Shown here: positions 26,501 through 38,680 of the stretch, one piece after another
How positions within the stretch are numbered: the first letter of the stretch is position 1
How the letters are laid out: the number at the start of each line of letters is the position of its first letter
Origin: Panonychus citri
Lineage: Eukaryota; Arthropoda; Arachnida; Trombidiformes; Tetranychidae
Direction of reading: 5' to 3'
Assembly: GCF_014898815.1 (NCBI RefSeq)
Contig: NW_026515454.1
Coordinates: forward strand, 1,550,001-1,614,000
Length of the DNA: 64,000 nucleotides
Made by a program: the position numbers and the translations under genes
The notes under the pieces: model-generated
What the model saw: the letters and a program-made list of their open reading frames with translations, nothing else
Told to the model about the DNA's origin: nothing
Database searches by the model: none

Positions 26501-27417
26501 GGAATGTTCCATGTTCTCAATGATGAAGATAAAGATGATGAAGAGATGATGATGATGATGATGATACAAAAAAACTAAAGTTTCCTCTGTAAACAAAAGG
26601 AGCTCACCTAAGCAAAGACTTTTACAAAAATCTTTTGTCTCAATCTTCATCTCCATCAGATGCTCATTCACTTTCAACGAACTGAGCTCAATGTAAATAT
26701 AATCAGGTCTCATCTTCATCCTCATCCTGGCGATGTGACAACTTAATGTGCTTATTCAATTTCTGCCAACAATGAAAAAAAAACAACAACAACATCTACA
26801 TGAGGTTTATCCTCATCTCCATCCTCATCATCTTTCACTGAAACAATTTCAATCCATTGAAACCAGATAGTGAATTTTGTCAACCCTCCACCTCCACAAT
26901 TACCCTCCTAATAACTAATCCTAATCCTCATAATCTTACAAACAATTCAAGTAGATCATTGATCACAATCAACAATCATTTTCTAATTATTCCAATGGAA
27001 ACAATTAACAAGCTAATTGTTGATGATTATCCTTCCTGTTGCTGTTCATTTCTTTATATTACTTCCCCAATGTTACACAATTAATGATATTATGTACTCT
27101 CAACAATTTAATCATTAACGTTACCATTTAAATTGCTTATTGGAATGTGAATCATTCCTGCAATTGAAATAATTATCGTTATCATTATCATTTCAGTAGC
27201 AATTAAGGTACAACAGTTAATCGTCATTGCAATTAAACAACAAACAAACAAAAGTAATCAAAGAAAAATTAAAGAATCAAATTGTTATTAGTATTACATT
27301 AACTTTAAATCATCTTTCAGTTAATTATCTTGATTATGATTAACCCCTCAAGGGACAATCACCACTCTATGAACTTTTATATCGGTGGGAAAATGTTCAT
27401 CACCACCTTCAAACTAA

Positions 27418-27445
27418 CCCACCACCACCACCACCACCACCCTCC

Positions 27446-27476
<31 letters not shown>

Positions 27477-27477
27477 A
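27418..27477. repeat. Compound trinucleotide repeat (CCA)n then (GAT)n
   Basis: Eight CCA units are followed, after a short spacer, by about ten GAT units. Trinucleotide tracts of the GAT/ATC type are dispersed through all non-coding parts of the window. Confidence 0.85.
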
Positions 27478-29328
27478 GTATCATCATCACCCAGAACTTA
27501 ATTTGATCACAATAAATGGTTGATTATTATTTTAAACTGATAATCACAATCAACTAAATATTAAAATCAATTGAGTAGGGATTAAATTTAATAATGATAT
27601 TGATTGATTCAATCATCATAATCATTGACAAAAATATTAATCTCTAACCATTGATAACAATTTAAATCACCTAATCACGATTCCAACAATTTATTCAACC
27701 TTAACAACATATTGCTCATTCAAATTCATCTGATTGTTGAAATCAATTGTGAATCCAAATCAACTCATGGTTACAATTTGAAAAGTACAATTTTATTAAA
27801 TGTTCATGATCATGGAGATGATGAGAAATTGAAACAAGGATAAAGATGAAGATGATAAATTTCATGATGATCACCATTCCCTCATCATCATCATCATCAA
27901 CAAGGTTGATTAACCTTTGCCATTGGTGATTAAATATTCAGATCAAAGTTGACAACAAGTAAACAAATCAACAGCAATTTGAAACTTTCTTAAATCACCA
28001 ACGAAAAAGTTTCAACGATCAAAATAAATAGAACATTGAATCGCACTTAATATATTTGATTTAATCAGAGAAGCAAAAAAAAATACAATAAATCTGATTG
28101 TTATGATGATCAAGTTAATTGCTGGAGGAAAAAAAAACTAAATAAATTTTTCCAAAAACTTTTTTGTTTCGTTTCTTGTAAACATAAAACTTTTTTCTTG
28201 TTTGTTTACAATCATAACACTAATAGTAGGAGGGCTTATCTTATAATAATATCATCGTTACCATGATAATATTATATATTTATTGTAATATATTGCAAAT
28301 ACATTGCAACGTTGCAACTACAAAGGTCCAAGGTCATCGATTCCCTAGGCCATTACTATTAAATCCCTGGACCTTAAAGAGGGCGTTAAAACATGTTTCT
28401 TATCTTTAGGGCAAATAGTTAATGTTAATGATAATATCAAATACGTAGTCACCACCACCATCATCATCATCATCATCAACATCAACATCACCACCATCAT
28501 CACAATCGTTGGACTTTGTTGACAATTGAAAGGAGCGAGAGTACAATTGAAATTGCAGCGACTAGTAGCTTAGCATTTGCAGAATCGTTGGACAATATTA
28601 AATATTAATCATCATTTAAAAACTGATGGAAGATGAAGATTAGGTTGACAATGTTGGAGGAATTGGAGATGTAGATGAGGATGATGATGATGAAAGAAAA
28701 TGCATTTACCTGGATAGAATAATTTCTTTGATGTTTTTTTTTATTCTTTTCTCTTTCTCTTTTTTCTTGTTCTTCTTTGCATCATAAGGAATTCAACCCA
28801 CAAATAAAAACGATCACAAGGTAAGAGTATTTTTCTTTCAGGGGCCTAAAGGCTCTTTCGATGAAAGATGATGAAGTGACCTTGGGTTTTAAGTTTCTCT
28901 TGCAAATGGATAAAATATTTTATCATTTTCGCCATCGCCTTTTTTTTCTTCATCATCTTCATTGACACTCTTGTTGTTGTTGTTGTTGTTGTGCTCAGTT
29001 AATAATAAGCGAATACAAAATTTACCCCAAACTGAGAGACTCAATGAAGATGAGGTTACCTTTTTTTTTCTACTTGTTCCTCGTCTTTTATTATTATCGT
29101 TCTTGAAGATGATGATGAAGATAAAGATGAAACATGATGTAGGAGGATTTACTAAACCATTATCATTCTTTGGCATCTTCAACCTCCTCCACCACCACCG
29201 CCGTTTCCCTCCGCCTTTTTTTAGTACAAATTTGTGTTCTCTGTTTTTCTCTCTGACTTTTTAAAGGCGGGGGTTTGCTCGTCATACCTTTTTTATGGTT
29301 ATACCTTGTATGGATAAATAGAGGGAGG

Positions 29329-29329
<1 letters not shown>

Positions 29330-29372
<43 letters not shown>
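29330..29372. repeat. (GA)n microsatellite
   Basis: A 43-base nearly perfect GA dinucleotide tract, among the longest in the window. GA/TC tracts of 25-45 bases recur at 3427-3461, 16192-16218, 20670-20704, 30099-30131, 35020-35055, 38457-38480, 40154-40180 and 47203-47232. Confidence 0.9.
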
Positions 29373-29376
<4 letters not shown>

Positions 29377-30094
29377 AAATTCGATGATGAGATGCTGAAA
29401 GTGAAGGCGACATTGCCTTTCGCCTTTGCAGAAGCAAAAATAACAAGTTTTACAATTAAAGTTGAGGTTAAACTGTGAAAGGCTTATGATGATAAATGAA
29501 GAAAGAAAGAGAGAGAGAGAGAGAGATATTGCTCTCTTTCAATGTTTCTTTTAATCTTCCATCTTTTCTGATGAAGAAAGAGAGAAAAAGAAAGAGAGAG
29601 GAGAGAAGTTTTTCAGGATTCCATTGGGAGTTAAGAGAGTGAGAGAGAAGATGCAAAAGATGAAGATGAAGATGAAGAAACATGCACCTCTCTCTTTCTC
29701 TCTCTCTCTCTTTCTCAATCCTCCTCCACTTTGCCTTGAGGCTACTTTTACCTGTCTTTTGCTTTTATTCATCTTGATCATCCTCCTCTCTTCTTGTACA
29801 AGGTAAAAGCCACCACATAAAATATTATCAAGACTTAAGTATTTTCCTTGCAGCCGACGCCTAACCAATAATATTTTCTTTTGCTTCTTTTGCACTTCGT
29901 AGGTTTTATTTCAAGAAAAGAAAATGATGATCATCATGAAGATGAGTAAGAGCCCCAAGAGTGAGGGAGTAAGAGCAAAAAAAGGTCATCTAGTTATCAT
30001 TCGGGTTCTAACCGTGTTCAGATCACTTATTGTCGGCCTTCTTACTTATTCTTGTAAGAGATTGACTTGATTATCTTAAGGTTACTTTTTCATC

Positions 30095-30135
<41 letters not shown>

Positions 30136-30270
30136 GTAAATGTCAGTTGGTGGTTACTTGGTTATATTCAGTTGAGAAGGAAAAAGAAAGAAAAGAAAGA
30201 GACGAAAGTAAGAACCATAATTCGTGTTATCGATAAAAGTAGTCAGATAGATTCTTAAACATGAACATAT

Positions 30271-30301
<31 letters not shown>

Positions 30302-33300
30302 TATCACCCTCCATCTTCATCGCTTTTCTCTATCTTCCTCCTTCTATCCTCCTTCTCTCTTCTCATTATAATTGTAAGTTCATCTCACAATCTAAATCAT
30401 GTTGTAAGTTGGAAGTCAAATTTAAAGGTAAAGAGAAAAAGATTATCAAGACACCTTGATTTCTCTGCGTAAATCCGGCTTCGTGATTGAAGAAAGAAAA
30501 TGATGATAATGATGACCACGGAGGGTGAGGGGGAGAAAAGAAGATGTAGAAGAGGGAGGAGGAGGAGGAGGCAGATAAAGCTTGGCCTCTTCAGAACTAC
30601 CTGGTTACTACATGAACAAGAAGAAGTAGCAATGAAAAGAGAAAGAGAAAAAAAGAAGAAGCTGAAAAAAGATAAGAAGAAAAAGAGAAAGAAGAAGAAA
30701 AAAAGTAAGATGATGATCAAGAGATGATAATGATGATGATGATGATGATGATAAAGGTATGTAATAGGATGTTATTGGCAAGATAACAAAGTCTCAATAA
30801 CAGAGAGATGATGATGATAGACAAAAAGATTGACCTTCTTATTACCAGAAACCAAAAAGATAAGAGAAAAATTTATTTTTCCAATGTTCGAACTGACCGA
30901 TCAATGGTTCAGGTCAAAGGTAAAAAAGGCACCATTGTAAACATAAAAGGATTGACCTGACACACAGGTTAATCTGGAAAGATTAGATGGACAAGATGAC
31001 CAAAGGAGAAGAGAATAGGGAGAAAGACAGTGGTGAGATCAGTGGGAGGGAGATGAAGATGATGATCAACAAGAAGAAGAGCCAACGAATGCTGATACTG
31101 AGAGAGAAAATACCAGAGAGAAAAAACTAATTTTCTATCCTTTTTTCTTCGCTTCAATTTCTTCATCATCATTTTTTTTTCTATTCTTTTTTCTACTGAC
31201 CATCAGCACCAACCAAACATCGTGATGTGTTGACCCAAAGCTTTTAAGATTACACGAAACCAACTTACAGGTATCAATAAGATGATCTTAATGTAATCTC
31301 CTTTTTGGAAGAAAAAAGTTTGTTGATAAACTTGTTTCCTCGCCAATGGATCGAGTGAAAGAGATGAGAGAGAGAGAGATGAAGATAAAAGATGATGATG
31401 AAATTGATGAATATTTCTCTCTCCTTTCTCTCTCATATAATGTAACATTATCATCACCAGAATCTATTGTAATAACAATCGTCAACTAATATTTAGCTTC
31501 AGTTAATAGGATTGAATGTATTAGATGGATTCTTTTTTTTTCATTGAAATCGAAACTTTTTTCCTCAATTCTTCCTGTTTATCATTTAGTTTAAATCCAC
31601 TCTAATCAATTTAACCGATAACAAATCCTACTGGTCATCCCTATCATCCTTATCATCCCTTTCATCATCATCATCGGGTTAGTCTTAATCTTACAGAATG
31701 TAAATAACAATAGCAACAGGTTATCATTCAACGATTCAGATGATGATGAAGATGAAGATGAAGATGATGCTGATGATACAATTTTTTTTTCTTCTTCTTC
31801 TTATGCAGAAAATACTTTTGCATCTTTATGCAAATTCTTGATCATCATCTTATCTTCCTCATCCCTTTTTTTATCTTCCTTATAATCCTCGCCATCTTTG
31901 TCAGCGTCTTTTGTAATTTTTGCACGAATCAAAAGTGATTAACTTTTTAAAGTTTAATCAACAACGAAAACGAAATCATCATTAACTAATTTTTTTTTCT
32001 TTCCATTTCCATTTCTACTTTACTCATCATCTTTTTGTCTTCATCTCACTCCTACTTCTTATCATCATCATCAACATCTTCTTCTCTGCTTCTTCTTGCC
32101 AACCTGATGATTGAGTGCATCATCATCATCATCTCTCTATCATCCTCATCTTCATCATCATTATCAGCTATCAAATTTATATCTACCATGTAAATATAAG
32201 ATTGGATGAAAACAAAAACATTGTTACGATCAAATTCAATTGATTTGTTGATCACTATTAGCTAATTGTTTCGTGGAAATCGTTGCAATCATTGAGCAAT
32301 ATTGGTGAGAATCAAATTACTCGATTATCATCTAGTTTGTCTTCATCACTTTCTCTTCCTCATCATCATCATTTGCTTCCTCATTCAAATTTAATCCTCT
32401 TGTTTTGTTCACTTTATATTCATAACTGAGTGAGTTTTTAATTGTTGCTGCCAAGAAAACAAAAACAAAACAAATGTTGCGGTTACAATTAAAACAATTA
32501 ACTTGCCAATTCAACATGAGGGCACGTAAATATAATATTTACAACAATTAAACGATTAACAAGAAATGTCACCTTAACCGCAATGGAACAACAATTAACA
32601 ACAAATTGGAAACAATTAATTTTAATGACAACTTTTTCTCTCCTCAACTTTTGTCTCTCTCTCTCTCTCTCTAATTTAATTAACTTTCTCACTCCCACTA
32701 CTCCCTTGCCATAATAAATACCTATTATCTTTCACTTTCTCTATCAAGGTGACAATTCAAAGTTCTTAATTGTCATCATCATCTTCATCATCTTCACAAG
32801 TAAATCAATGTTTTTGTCAAGTGAAAAAAAAAACTTCTCGAGAAAAAGTCTTAAAGGTAAACCAGTTGATTACAAGTTAATCATCATTTAAATTGTTGAT
32901 TATCATCTGATGATCAGTAGGAGGAGGAGGAGTAGGAAGGTTAATTGATAATTAAAGTCTCTAATCAAATTGTTTACCTTGATTGTCAGTGAGAATTAAT
33001 TTCCGTATCTTTTTAAACTCGTTTCAATGTCAACCTTTTAATTTTTCCAGGTACAAGTTGGAAAAAAAAAGTTTTCTCAAGGATTTTGATTGATCACAAT
33101 CAAGATGATTGTGTATATAATATAATATATAAAAAAATTGATTCTCGGCAACAATTAACTAACCTTTAAGTGTGATTAAAATGTTATCAACCTTTTAACA
33201 AATAACGAAAGCAAAAATAATATTTATATAAATGTAACCATCTAATTGTTAATCATTCACTACAAGTTACCAGTTAGTTAAGTTAATTATATTTTATCAA

Positions 33301-35017
33301 AGTTAATTCAGTTGCAAAAGGTTAATCAGTTAATCAGTTAATAGGCTTGATTTTTTTTCTCGATAAAAAGTAAACGACAAAACTTTTTTACCTTAAAACA
33401 AACTAATCAACTTGATTGTTGGAATATCTCTCTCTCTCTCTCTAGTTTTTCAACTTGCACTCACACTGGTCACTCTACTGGTCAGTCTTAATTGTCTCTA
33501 TCTCCTCATTATCATCCTTGTCTTCCTCCTTCATCTTTAACCTTTAACGTTCCATCTGATTAACTGTCTTTCTTTTCATCTTATTTTTTGTTTCATAGAA
33601 AAACAAAATCAAAGGTAATAAAAGGTTGTTTTTTAGCTACGTTGTTGTTGTTGTAAAACAAAATGGTCATCACAATGGTCACTCTAATGGACAAGACAAT
33701 GAGTAATGTTGTCTTCTTGAGCCTCTGTCACTGTTAATTATCATTGAACCTCCAAGTGATTTAAACTAAATTAAGATCACTTTTCATGGTCTCACATTTA
33801 AAATAAAAAATCGCCATTGGCTCAATGGTTGAATTTACCTTTTTTCCTTGTTAACCTTTGACTTCCGAGTCTGGCACTTCCTTTTCCTCCTCCTCCTCCT
33901 CCTGATTGACCTTTCAACCTTCATTATATTTACTAATCATTAGCGTTGATATTACTACGGATAATTATCAATGAATCAAATTTATAATAATCAACAATTT
34001 AGGATTGAAATTGATATTGGATTAATATTATTATTATCTGATAACATTTTGATCAATTGATTTTGAGAATTGGACATTTATTATTATGATGATGATTGTA
34101 AATTGTTACCAAATCAACTAGAGTGTGAATAGCAATTAAATTTAACAATTGAATCGGCATTAACTTTGATTTAGTTTATTGAATATAAGAAGCGACAGAA
34201 AATTTTCACTTGGATTGTCAAGTTAATCACAATTAGATTTTGGTGATTGTTAAGATTGCAAATTCAAGTGATGAGTACAATTATTATGATGATGATTATA
34301 TATACTGATGATGGACACAATTAAATTTAATCATTTGAATAACATTGCTAATAAATTAGAAACTTTTATAAGGGTCACTACTTATGCACTTACCTGGTCA
34401 TCTTAATGGTCATCGTTAAAGCCTAACCCATGAGAATCCATTAAAAAAGGCTTTCAATGTTGAATTAAATTAAATTTAAAGTCACCACAGTTAATGTAGC
34501 AATCAGTTAATTGAAAAATGAAAAATCTATCGTAAAGAATTGGTTATATCATGGTTAATCATGAACAATTTAATCAATAACCACGCTCACAACGGGAACC
34601 AATTTAATGGTTAAATGTGATGAAACCATTTTGCATTTCAAAATTGGATTGAGTAATTCAATCAACAATTAAAAGTTTTCCATTGATTAGGAGACAACAA
34701 AAATTTACATCAATGATTAACATTTTGATTGTTTAGTTAATTGTTCAGCTGAGAGAGAAAGCAAAATATAATAGTAAACAACAAACAATTAACATTATCA
34801 ATCAACTGTTTTAAAGTATTAATAGTAACAATAAACTTACAATGATATAAATGATTAACTAAGGTATTAAATTTTTCGTTAATTGTTAGGAAAAGGAGTA
34901 GAAAAGTTTGTTCGTAATTTAAAGTTAATTGTTTTAAAAATAGTAAATTATCGTTCTCCAATTGAATATGCATGACATTTTTTTCCAAGAATTTTTTCGG
35001 TCAAAACATTAACACAG

Positions 35018-35059
<42 letters not shown>

Positions 35060-36129
35060 AACAGGTAAGAGAGAAGAAGAAACTTTTTTTTGAGAAAACA
35101 AAGTTTTCCAAAACAAGGAATGATGATGATGATGATAAATGATGATAAGAAAGAAGAGAGAGAGAGAGAAAAGATATTTATAGGCACTTGGGAGACTAAG
35201 GAACAGGTAAATTGGAGGGGGAGGTGAGGCGGTGGCAACTACGGTGGTGGTGGTGGAGGAGGAGGAGGAGGTGGAGGTGGAGGTTATATCGTTTTTCGGG
35301 GAAATTGAAGATCCGTCTATCATTTTTTTTCCTTTCTTTTTTCCTTTCTTTTCTTCCTCATCATCATCATCATCAACTACAATTTATAAATTGCTAGCTA
35401 TTGTTGTTGTTCAACTTGATTGTTTGCTGTTAAAGTTACACTTGTTTATTGTTTGAGTTACCTTTATATTGTATAAGGTTTGATTGTTGATGCTACTGTC
35501 AATTGTAAACAAGATTGTTGTTAAATTTTTAAATTGTTTATTGTTGACGGCATCTTCACAATCATCATTATCATCATCAGCATCATCGTCTGTATCATTA
35601 TCAAATCAACAGCAACAATAATATCATCTCACTTTGATGTTACTTTTTTGTTCAATGATAATCAAAAAATATTTATGATTTCAGGTCAATGTTAATTCAT
35701 CAATATAATAATTTGTTGATTGCTGACAATTAACGACATACACATGAGTGTGATCAATTGTATATTCCAATAGAAAAGGTTAATTTGTACTTTTTTTTAC
35801 CGAATCAATGAAAATGAGATTGATTTTTTTTTCGAAAATTTTTTTTCGCTTTCGCGCTTATTTTTCATTCTCTTTAATTAGTTAATTAATTGATTTTAAC
35901 TTATTGTTTGGATTTGTTTTCTTTTTGTACATTATTAATTATTAATAAATAAATAAATATAAATATAAATAATTTTTGTTTGATAATAATTGTCGATAAT
36001 CAATATGATACAAGATGTTGGGAGATGTTGATGGTCAGTTTGGAGAGAGAGAGAGAGAAAAACTTTTGTTTCGAATTTGTTTCTTTTTTTTGTTGGGTTT
36101 TCGACATTAGTTTAGTATCACCTTAATTG

Positions 36130-36812
36130 TTATGATTGTGTTGGCTTATTAGATTTAATTGGTGAGGATGATGATAGAGTTGAGGATAGAGAAGAGGATG
36201 ATAATGAGGCGGTGGAAGAGGTTGATGAGGTTGAAGAGGAAGATGAACTATCTGGAAGCTCGTAGCCCCTGGAGTGGGTTCGAAGGTGTCGGGTTATCAT
36301 ATCACGTCGACAAGCGGCATAGGGACAGTGTGGGCATTTGTAGGGTTTCTCACCGGTGTGTGTACGCTGGTGGGTTGATAGGTGATCGGAACGGGAAAAT
36401 ACTTGACCACAGGTACGACATTTATAAGGTTTAAGGCCAGTGTGACGACGCATGTGACGGGTTAACATATCACTTCGGGCAAAGGGTTGTTTACATACAT
36501 CACAAACATAGTTTTTGTTGTTGTTGTTGTTGTTGAAGATGAGGATGATGATGAAGATGAGGTTGTTGATGATGAAAGGTTGGAAGATGTTGATCCAGTG
36601 GAAGAGGTTGATGAGGTTGAAGATTTACCTCGATTGGCAAAATTTGACTGATAATATGATCGGTGTTTACAGGCGATGTGTTTAGCGAGACGATCTTGTA
36701 GTGAGAAAACTTGTTCACAAATTGGACAAACGAAAACGGGTGACCCGTTGACCATTGTCACGTTTGGCTTGTAAGAACTTTTTTGAACAATTTCGATACT
36801 GTTAGAACTGGA

Positions 36813-36848
<36 letters not shown>

Positions 36849-37590
36849 TTCGAGTCCAATTGTTGGTCTGCGGAAAACACTTTTGGCTTTATATAATTTG
36901 GCATATTTGGATATTGTTGTGGTGGTGGTTGATATTGAGGTTGATGTTGTTGATGGTGTGGCTGAAGATGATGAGGATGCTGATGAGGTTGATGAGGTTG
37001 GTGTTGAAGAGGAAGGTGGTGGTGGTGCAAGGGAAGGTGGAGAGGGTGAAGGTTTAGATGATGATGATGATGATATAGCGGCGGTTGTGGTTGTTGTTGT
37101 TGATGTTGGTGGTGGTGGTGGCGGTGGAGGTGGTGGTAAGGCTTGATGGTGGAGTGAAGATGAAGCAGCAAGTAATAACAAAGATTTAGATGTTGCTTTA
37201 GCTAAAGATAACAACGAGGATGAGGGTGATGTAGGTGTTGATGGTGAAGATGAAGATGAAGATGAGGAGGAAGATGAAGACGATGATAGAATTGATTTAA
37301 TTGAAAGATCAAGAGGTAAATCTTGACATGTTAACGTAGGTGAAAACTGTTGAGACAATTGATGATGATGCTCAACAGCAGCAGCCGCCGCCGCAGCCGC
37401 AGCAGCAGCGGCACCATGAGAGGGATGTAAAAGCAGCAGCAGCAGCAGCGGCAGCATGAGAAGCCACCGTTGATGAACAGCTAGTACTTGTATTGGCTGA
37501 GGTATTACTTGAACTATGGTGAAGATGATGAAGATGATGATGGTGATGGTGAAAAGGTATTGGTGTAATACTAAGGATGTTTGGTATCAT
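36130..37590 (-). CDS. C2H2 zinc-finger transcription factor with CtBP-type motif; reading frame changes twice in repeats
   Basis: Reading leftward on the - strand, ATG 37590 is the first in-frame Met after a TGA. It opens a His/Ser/Ala-rich N-terminus in frame 1. Within an Ala-codon tract at about 37384-37460 the long frame moves to frame 2, which carries a poly-Ala stretch, PLDLSIK (a PxDLS CtBP-binding motif), Ser/Thr- and Asn-rich linkers and zinc finger 1 (FVCPICEQVFSLQDRLAKH). In a CAA-repeat/A-run at about 36500-36545 it returns to frame 1 for three tandem fingers with TGEKPYKC-type linkers (fingers 2-4, about 36265-36515) and a Ser-rich tail ending at TAA 36130. Frame 2 also has its own ATG at 37457, but the leucine-rich start it gives is odd for a nuclear protein. 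No GT/AG intron can join finger 1 to finger 2, because no AG occurs after the possible donor CGAG|GTAAAT until inside finger 2. The likely role is a DNA-binding repressor. I cannot name the orthologue. Confidence 0.65.
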
Positions 37591-38573
37591 CACAGCGGCG
37601 AAAGATGATCAAGATGAAAAGAGAGAGAGAGAGAGGAAAAAGTAAAGTAAAAAAAAAAGAATTCACAAATATTAAGAATATATATGAAGAAGAAAAATCG
37701 TAATTAGTACTTTGAGCTTTGTACGTGCTAAAAAAAGGCTTTTAAACTCGTTTACGATAAAAAGACACGAAAGTAAAGTTTATCGAATAGAAAAAGTTTT
37801 TTTTAGTTCTAAATACGAGCCAACGTGTTATCGATGAAAGTTTAAGCTCAACTGGAAAAAAGTTTAACTTGAATTTTATCCTACACCTTCTTGGCCTATC
37901 CCACTCTGGATCTCCCTCGCTGACTCTTTCTCTCTCTCTCCCTCTAGCTCACTCAACGTTAAGAAAAGCAAAAACGTCTTAGTGATGATGGGGAGAGGAT
38001 AAGTTGTAAGTCGCAAGGATCAAAATGATGATAAGAAAGAGGAAAAAAACTTTCTTTCAAGTTTCTTTTTCCTCCTTAATCTGTGTATTGATATTTACGC
38101 CATCTTTTGGTTAAAAGGTAACTATCATTTTCTTTCATCTTCTTGAAGAAAAAAAAAATGTACAGTTGATGATGATGAAGGTAAATTATCATCGGGAGGA
38201 TAACAATAGGTAACAGTTTTTTTCTTCCTCGCGATGGGAAGTGGGTGAATCGTTAGGTAAGGTGGGTTGGGTTGGTAGAGTGGGAAGGTTAATGTTATAT
38301 TGGACCAGGGAGGATGGAGGAGAGGGAGAGAGGATGATCGAGGAGGGTGGAGGATAAAAAGGTGATGTTATGAAACGGAAATGATGATATTCAAGTAGAA
38401 GATGATATTTGATTTGGTTTGATTGCGTAAATGCATAAATCAAATATTACAAATTCGAGAGAGAGAGAGAGAGAGAGAGACGTTTTTTTATATCAATTCT
38501 CGTAAATTAGAACAAAAAAAGTTGCAAATTCGATTTTAATTAAGTTTAGTGATTATTTTGATTGGTAACTTAC
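37591..38573. promoter_or_regulatory. Region upstream of the zinc-finger gene
   Basis: No coding frame is supported here. It is the likely promoter and 5' leader of the zinc-finger gene, or an intron if the candidate exon at 38574-38680 belongs to that gene. It contains TC/GA tracts near 37619-37634 and 38457-38480. Confidence 0.4.
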
Positions 38574-38680
38574 CTTTTTTCATTGATTCTATTAGTTGAT
38601 TGTTGAGGATCAGTTTTAATTGTTGGTATGATTGTCTTTTTACCTTCGATAAAAGTTTTGATTATCTTATCATGAGACAT
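38574..38680 (-). CDS. Candidate short N-terminal coding exon (36 codons), gene unassigned
   Basis: On the - strand an ATG at 38680 opens a coding-like frame beginning MSHDKIIKTFIEGKK. It ends at a strong donor, AAAAAAG|GTAAGTT (38574/38573), leaving a codon open with two bases. An acceptor-like CCAG lies just before the ATG (AACCAG|AAAAATG), so this may follow an untranslated exon. It could be spliced to the zinc-finger gene: the AG at CCTTAG|T in that exon (about 37571) restores frame 1 there, in phase. The pyrimidine tract is poor, and membership of another gene is equally possible. Confidence 0.35.

Larger units (their letters stand above)
23586..36129. other. 12.5-kb gene-poor, microsatellite-rich region
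   Basis: I find no exon with convincing coding character or family similarity here; the open frames are translations of repeats. Main tracts: (CCA)n 27418-27441 followed by (GAT)n 27449-27477, (TCA)n at about 26276-26305, (GA)n 29330-29372, (TC)n 30099-30131 and 30275-30301, and (AG)n 35020-35055. It lies downstream (3') of the zinc-finger gene and of the transporter, so it may hold their 3' UTRs and distal regulatory DNA. That role is an inference from position only. Confidence 0.5.

Noticed and set aside
26857..27084. 75-codon + strand ORF with non-repetitive start
   Set aside because: Thr/Asn/Ile-rich composition is what AT-rich DNA gives by chance; no splice sites or family similarity were found.
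36883..37146. Long + strand ORFs opposite the zinc-finger gene (poly-Val/Gly)
   Set aside because: They are antisense readings of the Ser/Thr/Pro codon repeats of the zinc-finger gene.
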